From positions 1-64,000 of the forward strand of contig NZ_JAJQJH010000001.1 of the NCBI RefSeq assembly GCF_029544075.1: a stretch of 64,000 bases of DNA, written 5' to 3'. Both the position numbers and the translations under genes were made by a program. Numbering within the stretch: position 1 is the first letter of the stretch; each line of letters starts with the position of its first letter. Positions 25,832-35,163 of the stretch are shown piece by piece. A model generated the notes under the pieces. That model saw only the letters and a program-made list of their open reading frames with translations. It searched no databases and was not told the origin of the DNA. Source of the DNA: Chromohalobacter canadensis (GTDB lineage Bacteria; Pseudomonadota; Gammaproteobacteria; Pseudomonadales; Halomonadaceae).

Positions 25832-27111
25832 CCCAACACCCGGGCGCGACGTGCCGATTGCCAGCAGCGCGCCGAGGTGATCAGGTTGTCCTTGATCTGC
25901 AGTATTTCCATACGAATAGCTCCCAGCTGCAGGCAGGCGGGCGCGTCGGGAAAGGCCTCAAGGTGCTCGAGCATCAACCCGTTGAGCGTCTTGGGACCAT
26001 CGGTAGGCAACTGCCAGGCGAGTACTTTGTTGATGTCGCGGATGTTGGTAGTGCCCTCGATGATATAGCTACCGTCTTCCTGAGGGTGAATCTCTCGGTG
26101 CGTAGCCGCTTCGTCGGTGGTGAACTCGCCGACGATCTCCTCGAGGATGTCTTCCAGTGTCGCCAGCCCTTCCACATCGCCATATTCATCGACCACGATG
26201 CCGATACGGCGTTTCTGTTGCTGGAAATTGAGCAGCTGGGTGTGAAGCGGTGTCGACTCGGGAATGAAATAAGGTTCGCGGGCTTCCTGGACGATGGCGG
26301 CCTTGGTCACCTCGGGCTTCGATAGGAAGCGTGCGGCGTTACGCAGGTGCAGAATGCCGATGATGTTGTTGATATCCCCCTTGTAGACCGGCACGCGCGT
26401 GTGCTGACTGGAGCGGATCTGGGCGAGAATGGCCTCGAGGTCGTCGTCGAGATCGATGCCAGCGATTTCCTGGCGCGGCACCATGATGTCGTTGACGGTC
26501 ACGTTTTCCAGGTCGAGGATCGACAGCAGCATGGATTGGTGACGCCGAGGGATCATGGTGCCGGCTTCGTGCACGACCGTGCGCAACTCATCACGCGTCA
26601 GGTTGTCGGCGCTGCCGTCGATATCCTTGACGCCCAGGAGTCGTAGCAGTCCATTGGAAATCGCATTGACGAGCCATACCAGCGGATAGAAGAGCTTGAG
26701 TAGAGGTTCTAACGCCAAAGACGCGGGATAGGCGATGCGTTCGGGCTTGACCGCGGCGAACGTCTTGGGCGTGACCTCGGCGAAGATCAGAATCACGATG
26801 GTCAGCACAGCGGTCGAGATGGCCGGTCCAGAGACATCGCCAAAGAAATGGATGGCAATGATCGTGGCGATGGAAGCAGCGAGGTTGTTGACGAAGTTGT
26901 TGCCGATGAGGATGACGCCGATCAGTCGGTCAGGTCGGCTCAGCAGCCGCAAGACCCGCTTGGCGGTGCGCTCTCCGCTATTGGCCTGGTGCGACAGGCG
27001 GTAGCGGTTGATCGACATCATCCCGGTTTCCGAGCTGGAGAAGAAGGCGGATAAGCAAATGAGCACGAGCAGCAGCGTTAACAACAGCCCTAAGGGTAGG
27101 TCATCGCTCAA
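25828..27111 (-). CDS. corB: CorB/CNNM-type ion transporter (HlyC/CorC family)
   Basis: A 427-residue inner-membrane protein. Residues 1-190 are a DUF21/CNNM transmembrane domain (SSSETGMMSINRYRL, GNNFVNNLAASI), 200-320 a CBS pair (MVPRQEIAGIDLDDD, IVDEYGDVEGLATLEDILEEIVGE), and the last 90 residues a CorC_HlyC domain. It is likely involved in magnesium or cobalt movement, as for CorB/YfjD. Its stop overlaps that of the convergent MFS fusion in TTAA. With ypjD it matches the E. coli order next to ffh. Confidence 0.93.
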   Translation of the reverse strand: MSDDLPLGLLLTLLLVLICLSAFFSSSETGMMSINRYRLSHQANSGERTAKRVLRLLSRPDRLIGVILIGNNFVNNLAASIATIIAIHFFGDVSGPAISTAVLTIVILIFAEVTPKTFAAVKPERIAYPASLALEPLLKLFYPLVWLVNAISNGLLRLLGVKDIDGSADNLTRDELRTVVHEAGTMIPRRHQSMLLSILDLENVTVNDIMVPRQEIAGIDLDDDLEAILAQIRSSQHTRVPVYKGDINNIIGILHLRNAARFLSKPEVTKAAIVQEAREPYFIPESTPLHTQLLNFQQQKRRIGIVVDEYGDVEGLATLEDILEEIVGEFTTDEAATHREIHPQEDGSYIIEGTTNIRDINKVLAWQLPTDGPKTLNGLMLEHLEAFPDAPACLQLGAIRMEILQIKDNLITSARCWQSARRARVLG

Positions 27112-27188
27112 GGTAGAGAGGTCCTCGCTGAAAAGCCAACATCGTTTGTAGGGTTTCCCCTGGGAAGTGTCAAGTTGCTGCGTTTTGC

Positions 27189-27989
27189 CTAGATATCGTT
27201 AAAGATCAATTGCAGTGCGACCTTGGTGCCGAAGTAGCCGAGCACCAGGAGCAGGCAGCCGCCCAGGGTCCAGCGCATCGCACGCGCGCCGCGCCAGCCC
27301 AGCCAGTGTCGGCCGATGAGCAGCCCCGTGAAGACCAGCCAAGCGGCGAGAGAGAATACCGTCTTGTGAACGAGGTGCTGGGCAAAGAGATTGTCGATGA
27401 AGATGAAACCGCTGATGATGGCCGCCGTCAGTAATAGCAAGCCGGCGCCGATGAGCTCGAACAGCAAGCGCTCCATACTCGTCAACGCGGGCAACACTTG
27501 GATGATTCCGCGTGTATGACGGTGTTTGAGGGCGTGGTTTTGAAATGCCACCAGCACGGCTTGTACTGCGGCGATGCTGAGCAGTGCCGAAGCCACGCTG
27601 GAGGTCACGATGTGAAAGACGATGCCGGGCGAGACGTTGGCTTCGACCATGTGGCTGGGATAAAGCATCAATGCAACCAGCGTCAGCGCGGCCAGTGGGA
27701 AGAGGCCGACACCGGCATTCAACAATGGCTTGACCAGACTGACTGCGATCAACAAAGCGGCGATCAACCAAGTGAAGAGTGAGGCGCTTTCGAAAAGCCC
27801 CAGATGCAGGCCACGACCGAGAAACACACTGTGCGCCACGACCACGGTGTGGGCGCTGACCGCGAGCAAGCCCAGTGAACGCACCAAGATCGTCCTGGGC
27901 GGGACGCGCCTGGCAAGCGCGAGCGCCTGCCAGGCGCCCGCGGCGAGATAACAGACAATGGCGAGAATCGCAAAAGGCAGCGTCTGCAT
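27189..27989 (-). CDS. ypjD: CcsA-like inner-membrane protein YpjD
   Basis: A 266-residue protein with about eight membrane helices and a cytochrome c assembly (CcsA) domain. Family blocks are HSVFLGRGLHLGLFESASLF and the His-containing VFHIVTSSVASALLS. E. coli YpjD sits in the same place, between corB and ffh, and has no firmly assigned role. It lies divergent from ffh and upstream of corB on the same strand. Confidence 0.9.
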   Translation of the reverse strand: MQTLPFAILAIVCYLAAGAWQALALARRVPPRTILVRSLGLLAVSAHTVVVAHSVFLGRGLHLGLFESASLFTWLIAALLIAVSLVKPLLNAGVGLFPLAALTLVALMLYPSHMVEANVSPGIVFHIVTSSVASALLSIAAVQAVLVAFQNHALKHRHTRGIIQVLPALTSMERLLFELIGAGLLLLTAAIISGFIFIDNLFAQHLVHKTVFSLAAWLVFTGLLIGRHWLGWRGARAMRWTLGGCLLLVLGYFGTKVALQLIFNDI

Positions 27990-28078
27990 CAGTGGACAAT
28001 CCCTGCGCCGGTCGGCGTCGAAGAAAATGAAGTGTCAATATCACGTGAGCATGTCACGCGGACTCGGGAGCGTTACTA

Positions 28079-28114
28079 TAGCGAATCCCCACGCCGTAGC
28101 GAATCCCCCCGCCG
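28079..28114. repeat. Tandem 18-bp repeat, two copies
   Basis: TAGCGAATCCCCACGCCG is followed directly by TAGCGAATCCCCCCGCCG (17 of 18 identical), in the divergent region between ypjD (start 27989) and ffh (start 28205). It could be a duplicated binding site or a chance slippage product. Confidence 0.6.
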
Positions 28115-28159
28115 CTTGCGCATTGCGACGGGTGCATGGAGACAGTCGCCACGAACGCG

Positions 28160-28165
28160 TATAAT
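28160..28165 (+). promoter_or_regulatory. Candidate ffh -10 element
   Basis: A perfect TATAAT lies 39 bases before the ffh start codon. I do not find a convincing -35 box 16-18 bases upstream (TGGAGA or similar), so the call rests on the -10 match alone. Confidence 0.4.
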
Positions 28166-28204
28166 CGCCTTTTCATGCCTAGGCAATTCCTGCCGGAGAG
28201 CGCC

Positions 28205-29626
28205 ATGTTTGAAAGTTTGACCGATCGCCTGTCGGGCACGCTGAAGTCGATCACCGGTCAGGCCAAGCTGACCGAGGACAACATCAAGGACACGCTGCGC
28301 GAGGTGCGTCGTGCGCTGCTGGAGGCCGATGTGGCCCTGCCGGTGGTCAAGGCGTTCGTCGATCGGGTGCGCGAGCGCGCCGTGGGCCAAGAAGTCTCGC
28401 GCAGCCTGTCCCCGGGTCAGCAGTTCGTCAAGATCGTCCAGCAGGAGCTGGAGGCGATCATGGGCGAGGCCAACGAGGCGCTGTCGCTCAAGAGCTCGCC
28501 CTCGGTGGTCTTGATGGCCGGCCTGCAGGGCGCGGGTAAAACGACCTCGGTTGCCAAGTTGGCGCGCTTCCTGCGCGAGCGGGAAAAGAAAAAAGTACTG
28601 GTGGTCTCCGCCGACGTCTATCGTCCGGCCGCCATCGACCAGCTCGAGACGCTGGCAAAAGAGGTAGAGGTCGACTTCTTTCCCTCGAATAGCGCCCAAC
28701 AGCCGGTGGACATCGCCCAGGCGGCGATCAAGCATGCCAAGATCCAGTTCCACGACGTGGTGATCGTTGATACCGCCGGGCGACTGTCCGTCGATCAGGC
28801 GATGATGGAAGAAATCCAGGCCTTGCATGGGGCGACTACGCCGGACGAGACGCTGTTCGTAGTCGATGCCATGACCGGTCAGGACGCCGCCAATACCGCG
28901 CAGGTCTTCCATGAAGCGTTGCCGCTGACCGGGGTGATTCTCACCAAGGCGGACGGTGATGCCCGTGGCGGCGCGGCGCTCTCGGTGCGCCACGTCACTG
29001 GCAAGCCGATCAAGTTCATGGGCATGGGCGAGAAAGTCGATGCTCTCGAGCCGTTTCACCCGGATCGCGTCGCATCGCGGATTCTCGGCATGGGCGACAT
29101 GCTGTCGCTCATCGAGGAGGCCGAGCGTAACGTCGACCAGGGCAAGGCGGAGAAGCTGGCCAAGAAGGTCAAGAAAGGCAACGGTTTCGATCTCGAGGAC
29201 TTCCGCGAGCAGCTCCAGCAGCTCAAGAAGATGGGCGGCATGGGCGGCTTGATGGGCAAGCTGCCCGGCATGGGGCAGATGGCCGAGGCTGCGCAGGGGC
29301 CGGGTGCCGAGAAGGAGCTGGGCAAGCTCGAGTCGTTGATCAACTCGATGACGCCGAAGGAGCGCCGCAAGCCGGAAATTATCAGTGGCTCGCGCAAGCG
29401 TCGTATCGCGGCAGGTGCTGGCTTACAGGTGCCTGATCTCAATCGTCTGCTCAAGCAGCACAAGCAGATGCAGAAGATGATGAAAAAGGCCGGCAAGAAA
29501 GGCGGCATGCAGAAAATGATGCGAGACATGGGCGGTGGCATGGGTGGCCCTGGTGGCATGGGTGGCCCTGGCATGGGTGGCCCTGGCATGGGCGGTGGCC
29601 CCGGCGGCGGCTTCCCGCGCCGTTGA
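28205..29626 (+). CDS. ffh: Signal recognition particle protein Ffh
   Basis: A 473-residue SRP54 GTPase. The NG domain has the P-loop AGLQGAGKTTS (about residues 103-113), DTAGR and TKADGDARGGA; the Met-rich M domain follows from about 300, with the SRP RNA-binding SGSRKRRIAAGAG. It binds signal sequences and 4.5S RNA and delivers ribosomes to FtsY (also in this window). The C-terminus is a longer Gly/Met/Pro tail than in E. coli, built from 15-bp DNA repeats (29541-29600). I start at the ATG at 28205 behind GGAGAG. Confidence 0.97.
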   Translation: MFESLTDRLSGTLKSITGQAKLTEDNIKDTLREVRRALLEADVALPVVKAFVDRVRERAVGQEVSRSLSPGQQFVKIVQQELEAIMGEANEALSLKSSPSVVLMAGLQGAGKTTSVAKLARFLREREKKKVLVVSADVYRPAAIDQLETLAKEVEVDFFPSNSAQQPVDIAQAAIKHAKIQFHDVVIVDTAGRLSVDQAMMEEIQALHGATTPDETLFVVDAMTGQDAANTAQVFHEALPLTGVILTKADGDARGGAALSVRHVTGKPIKFMGMGEKVDALEPFHPDRVASRILGMGDMLSLIEEAERNVDQGKAEKLAKKVKKGNGFDLEDFREQLQQLKKMGGMGGLMGKLPGMGQMAEAAQGPGAEKELGKLESLINSMTPKERRKPEIISGSRKRRIAAGAGLQVPDLNRLLKQHKQMQKMMKKAGKKGGMQKMMRDMGGGMGGPGGMGGPGMGGPGMGGGPGGGFPRR

Positions 29627-29654
29627 TAACGCCTTTCCTTGTCAAGGAAAAAGG

Positions 29655-29683
29655 TTTCCAATACGTGCCTTTTTCCGTAGAAT
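29655..29683 (+). promoter_or_regulatory. Promoter of rpsP-rimM-trmD-rplS
   Basis: TTTCCA (29655-29660) and TAGAAT (29678-29683) are 17 bases apart, a good sigma70 layout, 80 bases before the rpsP start. It lies just behind the ffh stop, in the expected place for this ribosomal operon. Confidence 0.65.
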
Positions 29684-29763
29684 GCTGCGTCTTCGCAGGT
29701 GGGTCTTGCCCGCCGCGACAGTCCGTGGCGTAACGTAAAACTTCAACCGTAGGATTATAGCGC

Positions 29764-30015
29764 ATGGTTACCATCCGTTTGGCCCGTGGTGGCGCCAAGA
29801 AGCGTCCCTTTTATCACCTCACCGTCAGCGACTCGCGTAAGTCTCGCGACGGGCGTTTCATTGAGCGTATCGGCTTCTTCAACCCGGTTGCCCGTGGTCA
29901 GGAAGAACGTCTGCGCGTCGATCTTGAGCGTGCCGAGCATTGGCAGGGTCTGGGTGCGCAGCTCTCCGATCGTGTCGCCGAGTTGCTGAAAGAAGCACGC
30001 AAGCAACAAGCGTGA
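29764..30015 (+). CDS. rpsP: 30S ribosomal protein S16
   Basis: An 83-residue S16, with [25 protein letters not shown]-type N-terminus and [22 protein letters not shown]. It binds 16S rRNA in the 30S body and aids assembly. First gene of the rpsP-rimM-trmD-rplS operon. Confidence 0.98.
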   Translation: MVTIRLARGGAKKRPFYHLTVSDSRKSRDGRFIERIGFFNPVARGQEERLRVDLERAEHWQGLGAQLSDRVAELLKEARKQQA

Positions 30016-30584
30016 GTGCACTGCCCGCTATGTCGCATGAGACCGGTCGCGCCGATGCGGCGCAAGACGACGAGCACGTGGTGCTTGGCCGCCTGACCAG
30101 TCCCTACGGCGTGAAAGGGTGGTTGAAGGTGTATTCGTACACCAGCCCCATCGAGGGCATCTTTGAGCATGCCGAATGGGTGTTGTCACTGCGCGGCGAG
30201 CACTTTGAGTGCAAGCTGAGCCAGGGACGCTCCCATGGAAAAGGGCTGGTCGCTAGCCTTGAAGGTATCTCGAGCCGCGAACTGGCCGAACGTTGGGCCG
30301 GCGCGGATATTCTCCTGCCCAAGCAGGCGTTGCCGGCGCTCGCGCCAGGCGATTATTACTGGTATCAGCTCGAAGGCCTACGGGTCGAGACGCTGACCGG
30401 TGAGTGCCTGGGGCAAGTGAGTTATCTTTTCGAGACGGGGGCCAACGACGTGTTGGTGATCCAGCCCAGCGAGGCGAGTCTCGATGAACGGGAGCGGTTA
30501 ATACCGTTTCTGCCCGACGGCGTGATCCGCGAAGTGTATCTCGATGCCGGGCGTATGACAGTGGATTGGGATCCTGAATTCTGA
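30012..30584 (+). CDS. rimM: Ribosome maturation factor RimM
   Basis: A 190-residue RimM. The N-terminal domain has [20 protein letters not shown]; the PRC-barrel domain has [13 protein letters not shown] and ends with [25 protein letters not shown]. It assists 30S head maturation around S19. The start is taken as a GTG at 30012 that overlaps the rpsP stop (GTGA); an ATG at 30030 is the alternative, without a better ribosome-binding site. Confidence 0.95.
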   Translation: MSALPAMSHETGRADAAQDDEHVVLGRLTSPYGVKGWLKVYSYTSPIEGIFEHAEWVLSLRGEHFECKLSQGRSHGKGLVASLEGISSRELAERWAGADILLPKQALPALAPGDYYWYQLEGLRVETLTGECLGQVSYLFETGANDVLVIQPSEASLDERERLIPFLPDGVIREVYLDAGRMTVDWDPEF

Positions 30585-30622
30585 CGCCGTATCGTCGGTG
30601 TCTCTGGCCGAGTGATGAAGCC

Positions 30623-31426
30623 GTGTGGATTGGTGTTGTCTCCCTGTTCCCGGAGATGTTCGAGGCGATCACCCGTTACGGCGTAACGGGGCGTGCCGTC
30701 GACCAGGGATTGCTAGCGGTGGATTTCTGGAACCCCCGGGATTACGCCACGGATAAGCACCGCACGGTGGATGACCGGCCCTATGGCGGCGGCCCCGGCA
30801 TGCTGATGAAGGTCGACACGTTGCGACCCGCCATCGCCGAGGCGCGCCGTGACGCTGAACGCCGTGGTTGTGCGACAGAGCGCACACGTGTGGTTTATCT
30901 GTCGCCCCAGGGGCGGCGGCTCGATCAACGCGGCGTGCGGGAGCTGGCCGACCTGGAGGCACTGATCGTCGTTGCCGGTCGTTATGAAGGTATTGACGAG
31001 CGAGTGGTCGAGGCCGATATCGACGAAGAATGGTCGATCGGCGACTATGTGCTTAGCGGCGGTGAGTTGCCGGCCATGGTGATGGTCGATGCCGTCTCCC
31101 GGCTGGTGCCGGGCGTGCTCGGCCATGGCGATTCGGCACTTGAGGATTCCTTTAGCGAGGGGCTTCTGGATTGCCCGCACTACACGCGTCCCGAGACGAT
31201 CGATGGGCGTGGTGTGCCGGACATCCTGCTTAGCGGCAACCACGCGGCGATTCGCCGCTGGCGGCTGAAGCAGTCCCTCGGACGCACCTGGCTCAGGCGA
31301 CCCGACCTTCTCGAAGGTCGCGCTCTGGATCGCGAGCAACAACGATTGCTTGACGAGTTCATCGCGGAAAATGCCACGAGCCAGCACGTCGGTAGGACGG
31401 AGGAGCGACGGATGCTCGATGAATGA
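30623..31426 (+). CDS. trmD: tRNA (guanine-37-N1)-methyltransferase
   Basis: A 267-residue SPOUT methyltransferase. It begins [20 protein letters not shown], has [14 protein letters not shown], the AdoMet-binding knot region [13 protein letters not shown] and [15 protein letters not shown]. It methylates G37 of tRNAs reading CNN/GGN-type codons and prevents +1 frameshifts. The start is a GTG at 30623; the nearest ATG (30615) is out of frame. About 15-20 residues longer than E. coli TrmD at the C-terminus. Confidence 0.97.
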   Translation: MWIGVVSLFPEMFEAITRYGVTGRAVDQGLLAVDFWNPRDYATDKHRTVDDRPYGGGPGMLMKVDTLRPAIAEARRDAERRGCATERTRVVYLSPQGRRLDQRGVRELADLEALIVVAGRYEGIDERVVEADIDEEWSIGDYVLSGGELPAMVMVDAVSRLVPGVLGHGDSALEDSFSEGLLDCPHYTRPETIDGRGVPDILLSGNHAAIRRWRLKQSLGRTWLRRPDLLEGRALDREQQRLLDEFIAENATSQHVGRTEERRMLDE

Positions 31427-31534
31427 GCACCGCGCGTCACCCACAACGTCGATTCCCGCGTTTCGCGACGCCGGGATCACGACCGGCTCTCGACACATGA
31501 AGAGACGGTCATCCAAATATCAAGGAGTTTAGTC

Positions 31535-31894
31535 ATGAGTAGCAAGAACAAGGTGATCCAGGCGCTCGAAACCGAGCAGATGAGCAAGAAGATTCCGGAA
31601 TTCTCGCCGGGCGACACCGTGACCGTTCAGGTCAAGGTTGTGGAAGGTAGCCGCGAGCGTCTGCAGGCTTTTGAAGGCGTTGTGATTGGCAAGCGCAACC
31701 GCGGGCTCAACTCCGCTTTCACCGTGCGTAAAATTTCCCACGGTGTCGGCGTCGAGCGTACTTTCCAGACGTACAGCCCGCTGGTCGATTCCATCGAGGT
31801 CAAGCGTCGCGGTGACGTGCGCCAGGCCAAGTTGTACTACCTCCGCGAGCGCAGCGGCAAGTCCGCTCGCATCAAGGAAAAGCTGACTCGTTAA
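31535..31894 (+). CDS. rplS: 50S ribosomal protein L19
   Basis: A 119-residue L19 with [21 protein letters not shown] and [21 protein letters not shown]. It lies at the 30S-50S interface. A clear AAGGAG site precedes the ATG. The gap from trmD is 108 bases and contains an imperfect stem-loop (31451-31477). It is the last gene of the operon and is followed by a terminator. Confidence 0.98.
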   Translation: MSSKNKVIQALETEQMSKKIPEFSPGDTVTVQVKVVEGSRERLQAFEGVVIGKRNRGLNSAFTVRKISHGVGVERTFQTYSPLVDSIEVKRRGDVRQAKLYYLRERSGKSARIKEKLTR

Positions 31895-31952
31895 GCGGCT
31901 TGCGGCGTCGTCGAGACGTCATGGGCGTTCCCTTTGGGGAGCGCTCGACGAG

Positions 31953-31984
31953 AACCCCGTGGGCCCTTGGCTCGCGGGGTTTTT
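31953..31984 (+). terminator. rplS operon terminator
   Basis: AACCCCG and CGGGGTT form a 7-bp stem around a 17-base loop, followed by TTTTT. It lies 59 bases behind the rplS stop. Confidence 0.75.
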
Positions 31985-32026
31985 GCATATGGGGTAGGCG
32001 AAGGCGGCGTGGGGAGGGCAGAATCG

Positions 32027-32914
32027 GTGGATGATCTCGAGTGGCGTGATGCTTTTATCGATGGGCTTTGGTTGGAGCGCGGGTTGAGTCGGCATACGTT
32101 GGATGCCTATCGGCGTGATCTGGATGCCTGGCTCGCGCACCTCGCGTCGCGTAGTGAGCATCTAATGGCTCCCGGGGAAAGCGCACTGGCGACGTTCCTG
32201 ACGGCACGTCGCGAGCACTATCACCCCCGCTCGGTGGCACGCTTGCTATCTTGTCTGCGGCGCTTCTATCGCTGGGCGCTGGCCGAAGGACATATCACCC
32301 ATGACCCTCTGGCCGAGGCGCGTGCCCCCAAGGCCGTTGCCAAATTGCCCAACACTCTGGATGAAACCGAGGTCGAGCGTCTGCTCGAGGCGCCGGATCC
32401 GGATGTGCCGCTGGGACTGCGCGATCGCACTATGCTCGAAGTGTTGTATGGTTGTGGCCTGCGTGTCTCCGAGCTGGTCGGCTTGACGGTGGACGCGGTC
32501 AACCTGCGTCAGGGCGTGCTGCGCGTACTCGGCAAGGGCGATAAGGAACGCTTGGTCCCACTGGGCGAGGAGGCGTCCGCATGGCTCGAGCGCTACCTGC
32601 GCCAAGGGCGTGGGGGCTTGATGAACGATCCGACCCGGCCGCCCTTGTTTCCTGGGCGTCATGATGGGTTCATGACCCGCCAGACATTCTGGCATCGTAT
32701 CAAGCGGCATGCCGTGGCGGCAGGCATCGACAAGCCGCTCTCGCCACACACGCTGCGCCATGCATTCGCGACGCACCTGTTGAATCATGGGGCCAATTTA
32801 CGTGTCGTACAGTTGTTGCTGGGACACAGTGATCTGTCGACCACGCAAATCTATACCCAGGTGGCCCAAGCGCGCCTGGAAGCGCTGCACGCCCAACATC
32901 ATCCTAGAGGCTGA
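32027..32914 (+). CDS. xerD: Tyrosine recombinase XerD
   Basis: A 295-residue tyrosine recombinase. The SAM-like N-domain (DAFIDGLWLERGLSRHTLDAY) precedes the catalytic domain with Arg in YGCGLRVSELVGL, Lys in GKGDKERLVPL, HxxR in HTLRHAFATHLL, His in LGHSDLSTTQIY and the Tyr nucleophile in QIYTQV. With XerC it resolves chromosome dimers at dif. Neighbouring dsbC and hom match the xerD locus of pseudomonads. The GTG at 32027 has GGGGAGGG at the right distance. Confidence 0.95.
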   Translation: MDDLEWRDAFIDGLWLERGLSRHTLDAYRRDLDAWLAHLASRSEHLMAPGESALATFLTARREHYHPRSVARLLSCLRRFYRWALAEGHITHDPLAEARAPKAVAKLPNTLDETEVERLLEAPDPDVPLGLRDRTMLEVLYGCGLRVSELVGLTVDAVNLRQGVLRVLGKGDKERLVPLGEEASAWLERYLRQGRGGLMNDPTRPPLFPGRHDGFMTRQTFWHRIKRHAVAAGIDKPLSPHTLRHAFATHLLNHGANLRVVQLLLGHSDLSTTQIYTQVAQARLEALHAQHHPRG

Positions 32915-32916
32915 TC

Positions 32917-33651
32917 ATGTCTAGAGCCGTATTGTCCGTCATGGGGGGCGCGCTGGCCCTTCTAGCCGCTCCGCTAAGTCTTGCTGCGCCCCCTGAGGGG
33001 TTGGCCGACAAGCTGACCCACAATGGGCAGCCGATGCCGGTGGCGTCGATCGAGGAGTCGCCGTTATCGGGGCTCTATGAGGTACGCCTCAAGGGCGGCG
33101 AAACTCTCTATACAGACGCCAATGGGGAATACATGGTGGTCGGTGACCTGTATCGAAACCGTGACGGGCAGATGGTCAACTTGACCGAGCGTGCCGCCAA
33201 CGAACGCCGCCAGGCGCGTCTCGATGACGTCCCTGAGGATAAACGCGTCATCTACAAGCCTGCCGGCGAGATCAAGGCGCGCATTACTGTCTTTACCGAT
33301 ACCTCGTGCCCTTATTGCCAAAAGCTGCATAAGGAAGTCCCCCGTCTCAATCGGCTGGGAATCGAGGTAGACTATCTGGCCTTTCCGCGTGCTGGCGTCG
33401 ACTCCGAGGCGGCACGCGTTTTGAGCCAGGCTTGGTGTGCCGACAATGCCACCGAGGCGCTCACTGCCGCGATGCGCGGGGAAACTCCAGAGGCCACGGC
33501 GCAGTGTGAGGCGCCGGTGGCCGAGCAGTATGAACTTGGACGTGAACTGGGGATCCAGGGAACGCCCGCCATCGTGTTGCCTAACGGCCGCATGGTGCCG
33601 GGGTACGTGCCGGCCGAGCGGCTGGCGTCAATGCTCGGCATCAGAGAATGA
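32917..33651 (+). CDS. dsbC: Thiol:disulfide isomerase DsbC
   Basis: A 244-residue periplasmic protein. Signal peptide is residues 1-23 (ending SLAAP), then an N-terminal dimerisation domain (VASIEESPLSGLYEVRLKGG) and a thioredoxin-fold domain with the active site C-P-Y-C (FTDTSCPYCQKLHKEV) and the cis-Pro loop GTPAIVL. It corrects wrong disulfides and is kept reduced by DsbD. It starts two bases behind xerD. Confidence 0.96.
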   Translation: MSRAVLSVMGGALALLAAPLSLAAPPEGLADKLTHNGQPMPVASIEESPLSGLYEVRLKGGETLYTDANGEYMVVGDLYRNRDGQMVNLTERAANERRQARLDDVPEDKRVIYKPAGEIKARITVFTDTSCPYCQKLHKEVPRLNRLGIEVDYLAFPRAGVDSEAARVLSQAWCADNATEALTAAMRGETPEATAQCEAPVAEQYELGRELGIQGTPAIVLPNGRMVPGYVPAERLASMLGIRE

Positions 33652-33735
33652 CCGAGCGACGATAAATATGATGACCTCCGACGCTAGGCGCAGGAGGTTC
33701 GCTGGACACATACACTGAGCAAGGGGAGCGTGACG

Positions 33736-35052
33736 TTGAAACCGGTGAGAGTAGGTATCTGTGGGCTAGGGACCGTGGGTGGCGGTACCTTCAATGTGTT
33801 GACGCGCAATGCGGACGATATCGCCCGTCGCGCCAGTCGACCGATTATCGTCGAGCAGGTCGGTACGCGTCGCGATAACCCGCAATGCGAAACCGCCGGG
33901 GTCAAAGTCACCCGCGATGTCTTCGAGGTGGCACGCAATCCCGATGTCGATGTGCTGGTCGAGTTGATCGGTGGCTACGACGTGGCTCGTGAGTTAGTGA
34001 TGACCGCCATCGAGAATGGCAAACACGTTGTGACCGCCAACAAGGCGCTGATCGCCGTGCACGGCAACGAGATCTTCCAGGCTGCACACGAGAAGGGCGT
34101 GATCGTGGCCTTCGAGGCGGCCGTGGCTGGCGGCATTCCGGTGATCAAATCGCTGCGTGAAGGCCTGGGTGCCAACCGCATTCAATGGCTTGCCGGTATT
34201 ATCAACGGCACCGGCAACTACATTTTGACCCACATGCGTGACGAAGGTCGCGCCTTCGACGATGTGCTTGCCGAGGCACAGGCGCTGGGGTATGCCGAAG
34301 CCGATCCGACCTTCGATGTCGAAGGCATCGATGCCGCCCACAAGCTGACCATCCTGGCTTCGATCGCCTTCGGCGTGCCACTGCAATTCGACAAAGCCTA
34401 CACAGAGGGCATCTCGCGGGTCACGGCCGACGACGTCGAACAGGCCGATCAGCTGGGTTACATCATCAAGCACCTGGGGATTTCCAAGCGCACCGAAAAG
34501 GGCCTCGAACTTCGTGTACACCCGACGTTGATCCCTAAAGAGCGCTTGCTGGCCAGCGTGCATGGAGTGAAAAATGCCATCGCTGTGATGGGGGATGCCG
34601 TGGGGCCGACGCTTTACTATGGTGCCGGCGCGGGGGCCGAACCCACGGCCTCGGCGGTAGTCGCCGACCTGCTCGATGTGGCCCGCGACATCACTACCGA
34701 GCACCATTATCGTGTGCCATATCTCGCCTTCAGCGGCATCGACGAGGCCGACGGCTCGCTGCCGATCCTGCCCATGGAGGACATCGTCACCGCTTATTAC
34801 CTGCGCCTGTTGGCGGTGGACCGCCCGGGCGTGCTGGCGCGGGTGGCGACGATCCTCTCCGAGCAAGGGATTTCCATCGAGGCGATCATCCAGAAGGAGG
34901 CCACCGAAGGTGAGTTGGTGCCCATCATCTTGATGACGCATCGCACCCGCGAGCAGCACATGAATGAGGTAATCCGTCAGCTCGAATCGCTTGCCGATAT
35001 CGCGGGTCCGGTGACGCGGATTCGTGTCGAAGCCCTCGACGAGCAGGAATAA
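33736..35052 (+). CDS. hom: Homoserine dehydrogenase
   Basis: A 438-residue homoserine dehydrogenase: an N-terminal Rossmann domain (VGICGLGTVGGGTFNVL), the catalytic region AGIINGTGNYILTHM and EADPTFDVEGIDAAHKL, and a C-terminal ACT domain (VDRPGVLARVATILSEQGIS) for feedback by threonine. It reduces aspartate semialdehyde to homoserine. I prefer a TTG start at 33736 (MKPVRVGICG): GGGGAG ends 7 bases before it, whereas the GTG at 33730 is only one base away. thrC follows in the same pathway. Confidence 0.96.
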   Translation: MKPVRVGICGLGTVGGGTFNVLTRNADDIARRASRPIIVEQVGTRRDNPQCETAGVKVTRDVFEVARNPDVDVLVELIGGYDVARELVMTAIENGKHVVTANKALIAVHGNEIFQAAHEKGVIVAFEAAVAGGIPVIKSLREGLGANRIQWLAGIINGTGNYILTHMRDEGRAFDDVLAEAQALGYAEADPTFDVEGIDAAHKLTILASIAFGVPLQFDKAYTEGISRVTADDVEQADQLGYIIKHLGISKRTEKGLELRVHPTLIPKERLLASVHGVKNAIAVMGDAVGPTLYYGAGAGAEPTASAVVADLLDVARDITTEHHYRVPYLAFSGIDEADGSLPILPMEDIVTAYYLRLLAVDRPGVLARVATILSEQGISIEAIIQKEATEGELVPIILMTHRTREQHMNEVIRQLESLADIAGPVTRIRVEALDEQE

Positions 35053-35078
35053 AGCGCCGGTTTCGGGGCGCTATAACA

Positions 35079-35150
35079 AGTGGCTTCGAGTGACGAGCCG
35101 CGCGCTTCGAGCAACGACAGCTCGGAGTCCGCGGCTCGAAGCTCGCCACT
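35079..35150. repeat. Large imperfect inverted repeat between hom and thrC
   Basis: AGTGGC...GAGCCGCG (35079-35102) and CGCGGCTC...GCCACT (35130-35150) are inverted copies with mismatches between the outer and inner blocks. The motif GCTTCGAG recurs inside. It fills most of the 111-base gap. A smaller AGCGCC/GGCGCT hairpin (35053-35072) lies just before it. It resembles an extragenic palindrome rather than an attenuator. Confidence 0.6.
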
Positions 35151-35163
35151 CACGGAGTGAAGC

